This document shows, piece by piece, positions 54,670 through 63,091 of a DNA stretch of 64,000 nt (its first letter is position 1; each line of letters starts with the position of its first letter). The DNA comes from Bacteroidota bacterium (GTDB lineage: Bacteria > Bacteroidota > Bacteroidia > Chitinophagales > Chitinophagaceae). The notes beneath the pieces are model-generated. The model was given only the letters and a program-made list of their open reading frames with translations, had not been told where the DNA came from and ran no database searches. The translations under genes were made by a program, and so were the position numbers. The stretch covers positions 372,001 through 436,000 of the forward strand of contig VGFQ01000001.1 of assembly GCA_016868815.1 (NCBI GenBank), written 5' to 3'.

Positions 54670-56532
54670 CTATTGTACCCCATTCTTTTGCATCCAATGT
54701 TCCAAGACGACAAACTGCCACAGCTCCTGCCACCGGACGGCAGGATCTTCCCGGAGGAATCGCTGCCAGTAGGCAGATAAAGCATGGCCACGGATGAAAG
54801 GACGCTCGGCATGTCGCTGGATCCTCTCCGCACAGAAGCCCCTGAGTGGGCCCCGCATCCAATGCTTCCAGGGAAATAAAAATCCTTGCTTGCGGCGGTG
54901 GACGATATCATCGGGCAAGAGGGGACGTACAGACTCCACCAGCAGCGACTTGGGATAGACCGGATAGCGTAAGTCATCCGGCACATGCATCATGAAGTCG
55001 ACCAGGGCATGATCAAAAAAGGGCTCCCGGATTTCCAGGGAGACAGCCATACTCATCTGGTCAGTATCCTTCAGCAAGGTATGCTGCGTGTACCCTGCAT
55101 ATTCTGCCGCAGAAACCTGACCCAACAGGGGTAGCCTTTCCAACCTGGGCATGGCCTGTGCCAGTCCCTCTTCCAGCGAAGTGACTCCTCCGGGTTCTGT
55201 CGTAAGAGCTGCTATCAAGGGTTCAGGCAAGATGCGTCGGAAGGCAGGGTAAACCTGCGCGATCTCTAGCCTTGTGGCGGACAGGATAGACGCCAGGCGT
55301 TGCAGTTTGCTGGAAGAAGTCCGCTCTATCCAGGTTGCCAGGGGCAGCCGAATGGCGCTCGTGGCCTGAAAGAGCCTCCTGTATCTGGCCATCCGATGCC
55401 AGGTGAGGAAGAAGGGGTATCCGGCAAACAACTCATCTCCACCGACGCCAGAGAGTGCCACCTTGATGCCGGCCTGACGGATCGCCTTGGAGACGGAATA
55501 CGTATTGGGGCCATCTGCACTTGGCGTGTCCATCGCATCCAGGGCCTCGTTCAGCAGGCCTAGAAAATCTTCCGGAGCCATCAACAGGGTCTCATGACGG
55601 GTATGGAAGCGGTCCGCCACCAACCGGGCATAGCTGGACTCGTCAAAATCTTTCTCTGAGAAAGAAACATTGAACGTCACAGGGCGCTCTGCAGACACTT
55701 CGGCCATCATGCCCACCACAACGGAAGAATCGATGCCGCCCGACAGAAAAGCGCCTACTGGGACATCGCTGACCAAGCGCTGCTCGACGGCATCACGCAA
55801 CAAGGAGCGGATCCGGCTCCGTACCCCCGCTGCATCTTTGTAATCGAATGCAAGCGCCTCTGAACCTGGAGTCCAATAAATGTCTTCGGAGGATGAGCCT
55901 TGGCAGACCTGCATCCAGGATCCGGCGGAGAGTTGTCGCACATCCTCGATGGGAGCGCGCGGCTGGCTGAACGACTGGAAGGAAAGATAGTCGTACATGG
56001 CTTTCCTATCCAATTGCGGGCGGACAAGGCCGGAGGCGAGCAGGGCCCGTACCTCCGAAGCAAAGATGAACCTATCCCCTTCTTGATGATAGTACAAGGG
56101 CTTGACACCCATCCGGTCCCTGCACAGCCAGAGCTTGCCCTCCTGATGGTCCCAGACGGCAAAGGCGAACATCCCCCGGAATTGCACTACACAGGCAGTA
56201 CCCCAGGCAGCAAAGGCTGCCAAGACCACTTCTGTATCCCCCTGTGTTTGAAAGGGATATTGCTGCAGCCGAGCCTTGACCTCCCGGAAATTATAGAGCT
56301 CGCCGTTGAAGACGATCGTGTACCGACCCGAGACATCCGTCAGCGGCTGGTTGGCGGAGTCGGACAGATCCAGGATGGAGAGGCGGCGATGGCCAAGGGC
56401 GGCTGGCCCATCCATGAAAAAACCATCTGCGTCCGGACCCCGATGGCTCATGGCATTCGCCATAGCGCGCAGCGCGTCCTGCCGTGGCAGGCCGCTGCCA
56501 GAGAAATCTATGATGCCGCAAATACCACACAT
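54670..56532 (-). CDS. asnB: Asparagine synthase (glutamine-hydrolysing) family protein
   Basis: 620 residues. Ntn amidotransferase half with nucleophile Cys2 (MCGICG), HRRLSILDLS, GELYNFRE and CRDRMGVKPLYY; synthetase half with the ATP loop Ser-Gly-Gly-Ile-Asp-Ser-Ser near 260 and GVGGDELFAGYP. All key residues are intact. In exopolysaccharide clusters such proteins probably amidate a sugar acid or peptide rather than make asparagine; that is inference from context. Confidence 0.93.
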   Translation of the reverse strand: MCGICGIIDFSGSGLPRQDALRAMANAMSHRGPDADGFFMDGPAALGHRRLSILDLSDSANQPLTDVSGRYTIVFNGELYNFREVKARLQQYPFQTQGDTEVVLAAFAAWGTACVVQFRGMFAFAVWDHQEGKLWLCRDRMGVKPLYYHQEGDRFIFASEVRALLASGLVRPQLDRKAMYDYLSFQSFSQPRAPIEDVRQLSAGSWMQVCQGSSSEDIYWTPGSEALAFDYKDAAGVRSRIRSLLRDAVEQRLVSDVPVGAFLSGGIDSSVVVGMMAEVSAERPVTFNVSFSEKDFDESSYARLVADRFHTRHETLLMAPEDFLGLLNEALDAMDTPSADGPNTYSVSKAIRQAGIKVALSGVGGDELFAGYPFFLTWHRMARYRRLFQATSAIRLPLATWIERTSSSKLQRLASILSATRLEIAQVYPAFRRILPEPLIAALTTEPGGVTSLEEGLAQAMPRLERLPLLGQVSAAEYAGYTQHTLLKDTDQMSMAVSLEIREPFFDHALVDFMMHVPDDLRYPVYPKSLLVESVRPLLPDDIVHRRKQGFLFPWKHWMRGPLRGFCAERIQRHAERPFIRGHALSAYWQRFLREDPAVRWQELWQFVVLEHWMQKNGVQ

Positions 56533-56551
56533 GCCTTAATGTTGAGAGCCC

Positions 56552-57550
56552 TCAACCTGCTTCCTGCAGCAGGGCCTGATAATGGGAGGCATAGGCCTTG
56601 GCTATCACTGCCGGCTGATACTGCAGCGCTTTGGTAAGGCCTTTCTGTACCAGCTCCTCCCGATATTGGCTATCCGAGCAGACCCGAAGGATGCCTGCCC
56701 GTATGCTGCCGATGTCTTCCGGGTCCACCAGACAGGCTGCATCGCCCGCAATATCGCTCATAGGAGATAGATGGCTGGTGACAACCGGCCGGCCGGCCTG
56801 GAAGCCTTCCACCACCGGCAGTCCAAAGCCTTCATACAGAGAGGGCAGCAGCACGACGTCGCAGGAAGTGTACTGATGGGCTACCTCTTCTGCACTCAGC
56901 CCGTGTATATTTTCATAGGGGAAGCCAGCCATTTTGAGCAGCTGGCTTTGTGATTCATCCAATCGGCCTATGACCGTCAGGTGCACGTTCAACCCCTCTA
57001 AGGCCTGGATGACCCGAGGGAGGTTCTTGTTGGGTGTTATCCCCATAAACAGCAGGCGGGGGCAAGGGGTATGAAAATGGGCCGGCAGATACCGGATATG
57101 AGGAGAAATGGGGTTGGGAATGACAACGATCCGCCGGGGGGCGCAGCCTGTCAGACGAATGATCTCCAGCTTCGTCTTATCTGAGATAGCCGTCACCCGA
57201 CGGCAGTAGCGAACGGGCCAGTCCAATGTAAGGGTAAGGATTAACCACCTCCTGACTCCATATCGCTGACGGACAAAGACGCAATCATGCACCGTCAAGG
57301 TCGTTCGGCGACGCGGCAAGCCAAAAACGGCGTACAAAGCGTCCCCGGTGACATGAAAAACAGTGTCTCCAGGCGCACGTCGGGCCTTCAACCAAAGGAA
57401 TACACAGTTCCACAGAGAAAAACCAGGCTTTGGAAGCTCCCAGACCTCCGGGGTTGCACCAAGTGACCATCCCTGACGAACATGCTCAAAAACAGACTCC
57501 AGGCTGAAAAAGCGCGGATCCCTTTTCCGTAGGATATGGATGGCCCTCAT
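56552..57550 (-). CDS. Glycosyltransferase family 4
   Basis: 332 residues. GT-B fold; TVHDCVFVRQRYGV, RRVTAISDKTKLEI, RLLFMGITPNKNLPRVIQAL and the Glu-x7-Glu motif PSLYEGFGLPVVEGFQAGRPVV. The stop of the upstream polymerase gene overlaps its ATG by 4 bp. Likely adds one sugar of the repeat unit. Confidence 0.93.
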   Translation of the reverse strand: MRAIHILRKRDPRFFSLESVFEHVRQGWSLGATPEVWELPKPGFSLWNCVFLWLKARRAPGDTVFHVTGDALYAVFGLPRRRTTLTVHDCVFVRQRYGVRRWLILTLTLDWPVRYCRRVTAISDKTKLEIIRLTGCAPRRIVVIPNPISPHIRYLPAHFHTPCPRLLFMGITPNKNLPRVIQALEGLNVHLTVIGRLDESQSQLLKMAGFPYENIHGLSAEEVAHQYTSCDVVLLPSLYEGFGLPVVEGFQAGRPVVTSHLSPMSDIAGDAACLVDPEDIGSIRAGILRVCSDSQYREELVQKGLTKALQYQPAVIAKAYASHYQALLQEAG

Positions 57551-58962
57551 TGCAGGCTTAGGGTCATCTGCCGGGAAGCGTTAGTGGAGCGTCGCCTTCC
57601 CAGCCATGAGGGTAGAAAAAAGTAAATGACCGACATAAAGACCGAGACTTTGATGATCGAGTTGAGGATCTGCATCAGATCAGTCTCAGCGGAATACGTG
57701 ATCTGATAGAACATGACAGGTATCCAGAAAATAATCAGTGGAACGTGACGGGAGAGCGAAAAAATTAGCCCGTAGACCCATCGTATTGACACACCAATCA
57801 GGAAAAGGAAAGCAATGCCTCCAATGGCTCCGAAACTTGCGTATGATTCACCCAGCGGTCCTACATTCATCGAAGTATATTTCGACAACTTGGTGCCGGC
57901 ATAATACCGCATGTTGAAATGCCCGTCTGCCGTAGGCTTGTCTGGCCACAAGAACCTAGGGATGAAACTGGCAAAAATGGTATTGAATAGGACTTTTCCG
58001 TTGTCATGCTCCTTGACTGCAGGGAATCGATGGATCACTTTGGAAATAATCCACCCCTGATTGAGCCTCAGATAAACCGGGAAAAAAGCCTTTGACTCAA
58101 AAAGCCCTGTACCACTACTTAAATTTTCAACGAAAAGTTTAGCAAAGAGTTCCACCTTGTTGTCTGAACCCTTATTGAAGACAATGTTCCGAAAAGTTCT
58201 CTTCGTATTCTGAATGACGGTGATGATAAAGAATGCCGCCAGAAGAATCGTGACCTTCCTGAAAAGCGACATTTTGTTGCCCAGGAAAAAAAACGATGAA
58301 ATCGTAATACCCATATAGATCATGATGGTGAACATACCGATCGACATGGAGTAGAATAGAATCGCGGAGCTGAATGTAAGGATGATGATCGACTTGTTCG
58401 ACCGGTTGGGTGAATAGTATATATAGAGCAGACTAACGAAGCAAGTCAGAAAGAGAATGGTGCTGACATATTGTAAAAAGACGGGTAATACTTTATTGAA
58501 GGCAAAAGACATCAAGCCTGCAAACATGATCACAATGCCGAGTACCTGCTCGTTTTTCAATATGACCGTAGCACGTTCCAGGATCTTTGAAATACCAGGG
58601 TTGTCGTCTGAGTAATCCTTAGACTGCAGCGGGAAGGTGATCGTAAGACAAAAACCAGTAACAGCAGGAATCACATAGGAGAAATAGATTGTCTCTGTCA
58701 CCTGCATGGTATATCCCACAGAGCCTGCCCGATGGAAGTTTTGATTATAGATGTCATACCCCATGATCGGCATGACCAAACATGTCATGATATAAAGAAA
58801 AGCGATCGACTCCCTGAGTACGATGCCTTTACCCATCTTGTCGATGATGGATAATAAAGACACTGTTAACAGCACCCACACCAGCAGTCGGCTCATTTCA
58901 TGAAAAATCAATGATGTGATGAATACCGTCAAATAGATCGCTGTGGGCAGGAACCTATTCAT
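57547..58962 (-). CDS. O-antigen/oligosaccharide repeat polymerase-like membrane protein
   Basis: 471 residues with about ten to twelve hydrophobic segments and a large loop in the C-terminal half (residues about 290-390, containing FPAVKEHDNGKVLFNTIFASFIPRFLWPDKP and GPLGESYASFG), the Wzy layout. Composition is rich in Ile/Phe/Tyr and visibly more AT-rich than neighbours, common for Wzy genes. Overlaps both neighbours by 4 bp. Polymerase assignment is by topology and context. Confidence 0.8.
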   Translation of the reverse strand: MNRFLPTAIYLTVFITSLIFHEMSRLLVWVLLTVSLLSIIDKMGKGIVLRESIAFLYIMTCLVMPIMGYDIYNQNFHRAGSVGYTMQVTETIYFSYVIPAVTGFCLTITFPLQSKDYSDDNPGISKILERATVILKNEQVLGIVIMFAGLMSFAFNKVLPVFLQYVSTILFLTCFVSLLYIYYSPNRSNKSIIILTFSSAILFYSMSIGMFTIMIYMGITISSFFFLGNKMSLFRKVTILLAAFFIITVIQNTKRTFRNIVFNKGSDNKVELFAKLFVENLSSGTGLFESKAFFPVYLRLNQGWIISKVIHRFPAVKEHDNGKVLFNTIFASFIPRFLWPDKPTADGHFNMRYYAGTKLSKYTSMNVGPLGESYASFGAIGGIAFLFLIGVSIRWVYGLIFSLSRHVPLIIFWIPVMFYQITYSAETDLMQILNSIIKVSVFMSVIYFFLPSWLGRRRSTNASRQMTLSLQ

Positions 58963-60158
58963 AGACTTTTCTTTAAAGATGTAAAAGGCAAGGTCAGGTT
59001 TAAAGCCTGAGAGACTGCATGGGCAATCGTGTCAATTGAAAATGGCTGGATCTTTGCCAAGGCTTTGTGCCCCATACTCCGCAAGTCTATGGTACCATCT
59101 ATGACAGAATGCAAGATGCCTGCCAACTTCTGCTCCCCTTTCGGGCCAGGGGCAAAGGCCCAACCGGTTTGCCCCTCGTCAATGAGATCGGCTGTGCAGC
59201 CAGCTTGCGTAGAAACCATGGCAGGACGGCCGCAAGCCATGGCCTCATTCACGACCAACCCCCAGGTCTCATTATAGAGGGAGGGTAAAATGATGATATC
59301 TGCCATTCGATATAAGACAGGCAAGGCTTGTTGATTCTGGAAACCCAGGAAATGGAACCTTCTGTCTGCATGCGCATCTTTCAGGAGTGCCTCTTTCAGC
59401 ATTCCTTCCCCAGCATATACGAAATTAAGCCGTTCTGACGGGACAAGTGCAGCCAGTCGAATCAAACAGCCAGGATCTTTCTTTGGCTCCAGCTTCCCAC
59501 AAAACAGGATTACGATTTGATCATCCCGGATTCCCAAAAACCTCCGCTGCACGGTAGCCGCTGCCTCAGCTGAATCACTCAGATTCATAAACCGCTCATT
59601 ATCAATGGCATGGGGCGCCCGATGCAGCCTTATTTCATTTAAACCATGTGCTAGATAGTAGGCTCGGTTGCACTGACCGACATATAAAGCCAGGTCGATA
59701 TGCCGATATACCCAAGTCAAGAGTTGTTTGCGAAAAAAACGCTTAAAGCCAGACGCTGGGTCCAAAAGCGTCGAATCCCCTCGGAACAGGAGCAGCACCT
59801 TCCCATGAAAATGCCGTAATACCTGGAGGTGACTGTAATGTGCCCAGGTAATAACGAGGATTGCATCTGGAATCCATTCCTCCAAAGCCCTGATAAGCCC
59901 TGGATTGACAATACCCATGAAACGATCTGACCCTGGTCTCTTGGCCGTATTGTCTACAAAGGTATATTCATACCCCTCCAGCAACGGGATGTCCCATTGA
60001 ATATTCCGGTTGAAGTCGGGGTCGTACTGACTACCAAGCTGGGTTTGTGACCAGGTATAAAAGACTTTAAGTTGAATATCGCTGTAACCCGACAGCTTTG
60101 AAAAAAGGGGTGCATTGTATTGAATAGGATGGGTAGATACAATGGCAAGTCTGGGCAT
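58959..60158 (-). CDS. Glycosyltransferase family 4
   Basis: 399 residues. Starts LAIVSTHPIQYNAPLF, includes VILFCGKLEPKKDPGCLIRLA and the Glu-x7-Glu motif PSLYNETWGLVVNEAMACGRPAMVS. The N-terminal HPIQYNAPLF form is shared by a subgroup of exopolysaccharide transferases. Overlaps the polymerase gene by 4 bp. Confidence 0.93.
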   Translation of the reverse strand: MPRLAIVSTHPIQYNAPLFSKLSGYSDIQLKVFYTWSQTQLGSQYDPDFNRNIQWDIPLLEGYEYTFVDNTAKRPGSDRFMGIVNPGLIRALEEWIPDAILVITWAHYSHLQVLRHFHGKVLLLFRGDSTLLDPASGFKRFFRKQLLTWVYRHIDLALYVGQCNRAYYLAHGLNEIRLHRAPHAIDNERFMNLSDSAEAAATVQRRFLGIRDDQIVILFCGKLEPKKDPGCLIRLAALVPSERLNFVYAGEGMLKEALLKDAHADRRFHFLGFQNQQALPVLYRMADIIILPSLYNETWGLVVNEAMACGRPAMVSTQAGCTADLIDEGQTGWAFAPGPKGEQKLAGILHSVIDGTIDLRSMGHKALAKIQPFSIDTIAHAVSQALNLTLPFTSLKKSL

Positions 60159-60197
60159 ATCAATCGTTCATTCTAGGGCGTCAATAAAAGTCAGTCG

Positions 60198-62909
60198 CTA
60201 AACCTCTTGTACCAGAGGTCGTGAAATCAACCTACGGTTGCCCATCACAACATTCAGTAATCTCGCCAGGCGGCCAGTAACTGCATGAGCTGAATATGTA
60301 TCCAGCACTTCAGTATTTACTTGACTCGGATGGTAGGTAGCTGCAAAGGATCTGAAGGCCCTGTATGTATCCATAAAATGACGGTCGATTTTTTCAATAT
60401 CAGACTCCCCAGCAAATTCAAGTGCCATCCCCGCACCAGTCTGTCGCAACACTTCGATAGCCGTACTGCTTTGGTGCAGGACGGCCAACACAGGCTTTCC
60501 ACTCAAAACACCCTGATATGTTTTAGATGGTGTATAGTGGGCCTCCGTGCTGCCCAGGATAAAGACGGCATTGGCTGCTTCCAAATGAACCAACACGTCT
60601 AAGTAAGGGATCCGCTGAGGAAATTCGAATACAACTGTGCCCCATAATCCATACCGCTCTGCATATGGACGAACTTTGAAGCCTTCAGGATCTGTATTCG
60701 AACGACCTGTTCCGATGAAATGAAACTCGACATCCTTGAAATCTGAGAGAGAGGTGGACATAGCACGGAAAACTGCATCTAGTATTTCATAGGCTTTTGG
60801 TAGTAATGCGCCTGCATATACAAATCTAAACCGGCCGTCACCCTGAAAGACATACGGATCTCGCCCAAGGGAAGGCATTACCCGATGATCTGCAACCTCT
60901 CCGCCCATCGGCATCGCATCAAATAAGCATGTCTTTGACAGCCTGGGGTTCCTATCCTTTACACCCTGGTAGTATGATTCAGCAACGCCCGTAATCCATG
61001 TTGCTTTCCTAATAGCCAAGGGTTCTAGCAGGCGAGAAAGACGGGAACTCCACCAATGACGTGAAAAAGTTTTTTGTGACCCGGGAAATTCATGCACCCA
61101 GGGGTCTTGGTAGTCGACTCCATAAAGTATTCCTGTACGAAACTTCAGCATGGGACCCAGTAATACCACGTAGTATGAGGGTATGCTGAAATACACAAGA
61201 TCGATCTTTTCCTTCCGGATGATATCCACTGCCCTGAAATAAAGGAAAAAAAAAGCTCTAAGCCCTATATCCCCAATAAGACGGGGACGTGACAAAGGGA
61301 ATGCAGATGTCTTTACAATCCACTGTCCTTCCGGGAGCAATCGATTCATATCGTAATCCAAGCGCTCTTCATAATGTCGCTCATGAACCGTCAGAATACA
61401 GGGTCGCCATCCGTAAGATGGTAGATGTTGGGCAAACAATCGGATACGATGAACACCGACAAGATTCGATGGGGGATAATGCGGGTATATTATTAACACC
61501 TTGGGATTGCGGGAAGGCTCGGCAGATACTCTTCCAGGTTCAATTGGCACATAGGAAGGATAGTGGGAAGGGAAAGTCTCTTGCCCATCCTTTTGCGCGG
61601 GCTCCGGTACCTGAAGTTTGCTTGACGCAGCAGGTAAGACTTCAACCACCTTATTCAGAATCGTTACTAGTCTGCTGGTGACTTCAAAGGCAGAAAAGCC
61701 GTGAAATGCCTTATGATCAACAATCGTAGGATCGAAGCCATCAGCAAAATCACGAAAGGTTTGATAAGAGGGAAGGAACGATTGCTCTAGTTGGGCTACA
61801 TCCTCCTCCCCGCCGAAATCAAGAACCTGACCAGCATGGGAATTACGAATGATTTCAACAGAAGTACTTTCATTGTGCAAGACGGCGAAAATAGGCTTCT
61901 TGCTAAGAACCGACTGGTAAGTCTTGGAGGGAGTGTAATGTGGCTCTGTACTACCAAGAATGAAGATAGCATCTGCCGCTGCCAGATGTACAAGTACGTC
62001 AAGATATGAGATCCTCTTGGGATGCTCGAATACAACCGTCCCCCAAAGGCCGTACTTCTGGGCATAGGAACGCACCTTGTACCCCTCAGGGTCGTCGGCT
62101 GTGGTGCCCGTACCAATAAAATGAAATTCGACATTTATAAATTTATCCTTTGAGGCTGCAATAGACCTAAAGATGGCTTCCAAGGGAGCATGCGCCTTTG
62201 GAAGAAGTGCCCCCGCATATACAAAAATATACTTGCCTGCACTGGTAAAAAGATAGGGTCGTTTCTCAATGGTCGTGATGGCATCGTGGTCTGCCGCCTC
62301 CCCACCATAAGGCATAGCTGCAAAAAGGCAGGATTTTAAGAGTTCCGGATTTCTATTCTGGACGCCTCGATAGTACCCCTCTGCCACACCTGTAATGAAC
62401 GATGCTTTTCGGACAGCCATAGGCTCCAGCCACCTGGAGAACTGCGTACTCCACCAATGCCGGGAAAAAATCTTTTCGGACCCGGGAAAGATCTGCACCC
62501 ATGGGTCTATGAAATCAATTCCATAAGGCACTCCAGTACGCTTTTGCAACAGGCGTCCCAACAACGATCCGTAAAAAGAAGGGATAGGGATGTAGATAAG
62601 ATCGATGCTTTGCTCTTTGATGATCCTGACGGCATACTGTAAAAGGTAAAAAAATCCACGAAGGCCAATATCCCCTATCAACCTAGGCTTCGTGACATTA
62701 AAGGCCTTAGACTTATAAATTTTTTGTCCTTCAGGCAACAGGCGACAAAGATCCCAATCCAAGGTCTCTTCATAATGCTGCTCGTGTACAGTCAGGATGT
62801 GAGGCTCCCAACCTAATGCAGGAAGGTGACGTGCAAACAAACGAGTCCTGTGGACAGCCACCAAATTAGAGGGTGGATAATGGGGCGAAATGATGAGAAT
62901 CTTCTTCAA
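60198..62909 (-). CDS. Tandem-duplicated glycosyltransferase-like protein
   Basis: 903 residues made of two copies of one GT-B-like unit: copy 1 about residues 1-427 and copy 2 about 469-893, joined by a ~40-residue Pro/Ser/Glu-rich linker. Both copies carry PHYPPSNLV, RPRLIGDIGLR or KPRLIGDIGLR, an Asp-Pro-Trp-Val and GSTE or GSTEAHYTPSKTYQ motif, the nucleotide-binding end of GT4 enzymes, and FSRHWWS. Either two active sites or one plus a regulatory partner. The start is TTG 62909: an in-frame stop lies just upstream and no ATG precedes the motif. Long leader (182 bp) before it suggests an own promoter. Confidence 0.88.
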   Translation of the reverse strand: MKKILIISPHYPPSNLVAVHRTRLFARHLPALGWEPHILTVHEQHYEETLDWDLCRLLPEGQKIYKSKAFNVTKPRLIGDIGLRGFFYLLQYAVRIIKEQSIDLIYIPIPSFYGSLLGRLLQKRTGVPYGIDFIDPWVQIFPGSEKIFSRHWWSTQFSRWLEPMAVRKASFITGVAEGYYRGVQNRNPELLKSCLFAAMPYGGEAADHDAITTIEKRPYLFTSAGKYIFVYAGALLPKAHAPLEAIFRSIAASKDKFINVEFHFIGTGTTADDPEGYKVRSYAQKYGLWGTVVFEHPKRISYLDVLVHLAAADAIFILGSTEPHYTPSKTYQSVLSKKPIFAVLHNESTSVEIIRNSHAGQVLDFGGEEDVAQLEQSFLPSYQTFRDFADGFDPTIVDHKAFHGFSAFEVTSRLVTILNKVVEVLPAASSKLQVPEPAQKDGQETFPSHYPSYVPIEPGRVSAEPSRNPKVLIIYPHYPPSNLVGVHRIRLFAQHLPSYGWRPCILTVHERHYEERLDYDMNRLLPEGQWIVKTSAFPLSRPRLIGDIGLRAFFFLYFRAVDIIRKEKIDLVYFSIPSYYVVLLGPMLKFRTGILYGVDYQDPWVHEFPGSQKTFSRHWWSSRLSRLLEPLAIRKATWITGVAESYYQGVKDRNPRLSKTCLFDAMPMGGEVADHRVMPSLGRDPYVFQGDGRFRFVYAGALLPKAYEILDAVFRAMSTSLSDFKDVEFHFIGTGRSNTDPEGFKVRPYAERYGLWGTVVFEFPQRIPYLDVLVHLEAANAVFILGSTEAHYTPSKTYQGVLSGKPVLAVLHQSSTAIEVLRQTGAGMALEFAGESDIEKIDRHFMDTYRAFRSFAATYHPSQVNTEVLDTYSAHAVTGRLARLLNVVMGNRRLISRPLVQEV
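60201..61505 (-). repeat. Copy 2 of the intragenic glycosyltransferase duplication
   Basis: Second half of the 903-residue protein, starting at PKVLIIYPHYPP. DNA identity with copy 1 is clearly lower than protein identity, so the duplication is not recent. Confidence 0.85.
61629..62909 (-). repeat. Copy 1 of the intragenic glycosyltransferase duplication
   Basis: First half of the 903-residue protein; it aligns along its whole length with copy 2 without large gaps, with well over half of the residues identical by eye in the first 150. Confidence 0.85.
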
Positions 62910-63091
62910 AAGACAATGAATGAAAAGTCAAGATAGGCTCTACAGGTATCTTCTTGCAATGCTACGTTTATTGGGTGAACGACAGACAATTTTTCTGTTC
63001 CAAAGTGATATTTAAAGAAGCCACCTCCCTCTCCCCATGAATAGGTCTTTTCATGGATGAAGCGTCATAAAGGTATTTAGCATTGGGACGC

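Noticed and set aside
63035-63056. Seven-bp inverted repeat CCATGAA/TTCATGG after the partial transferase gene
   Set aside because: No T-run follows on either strand.
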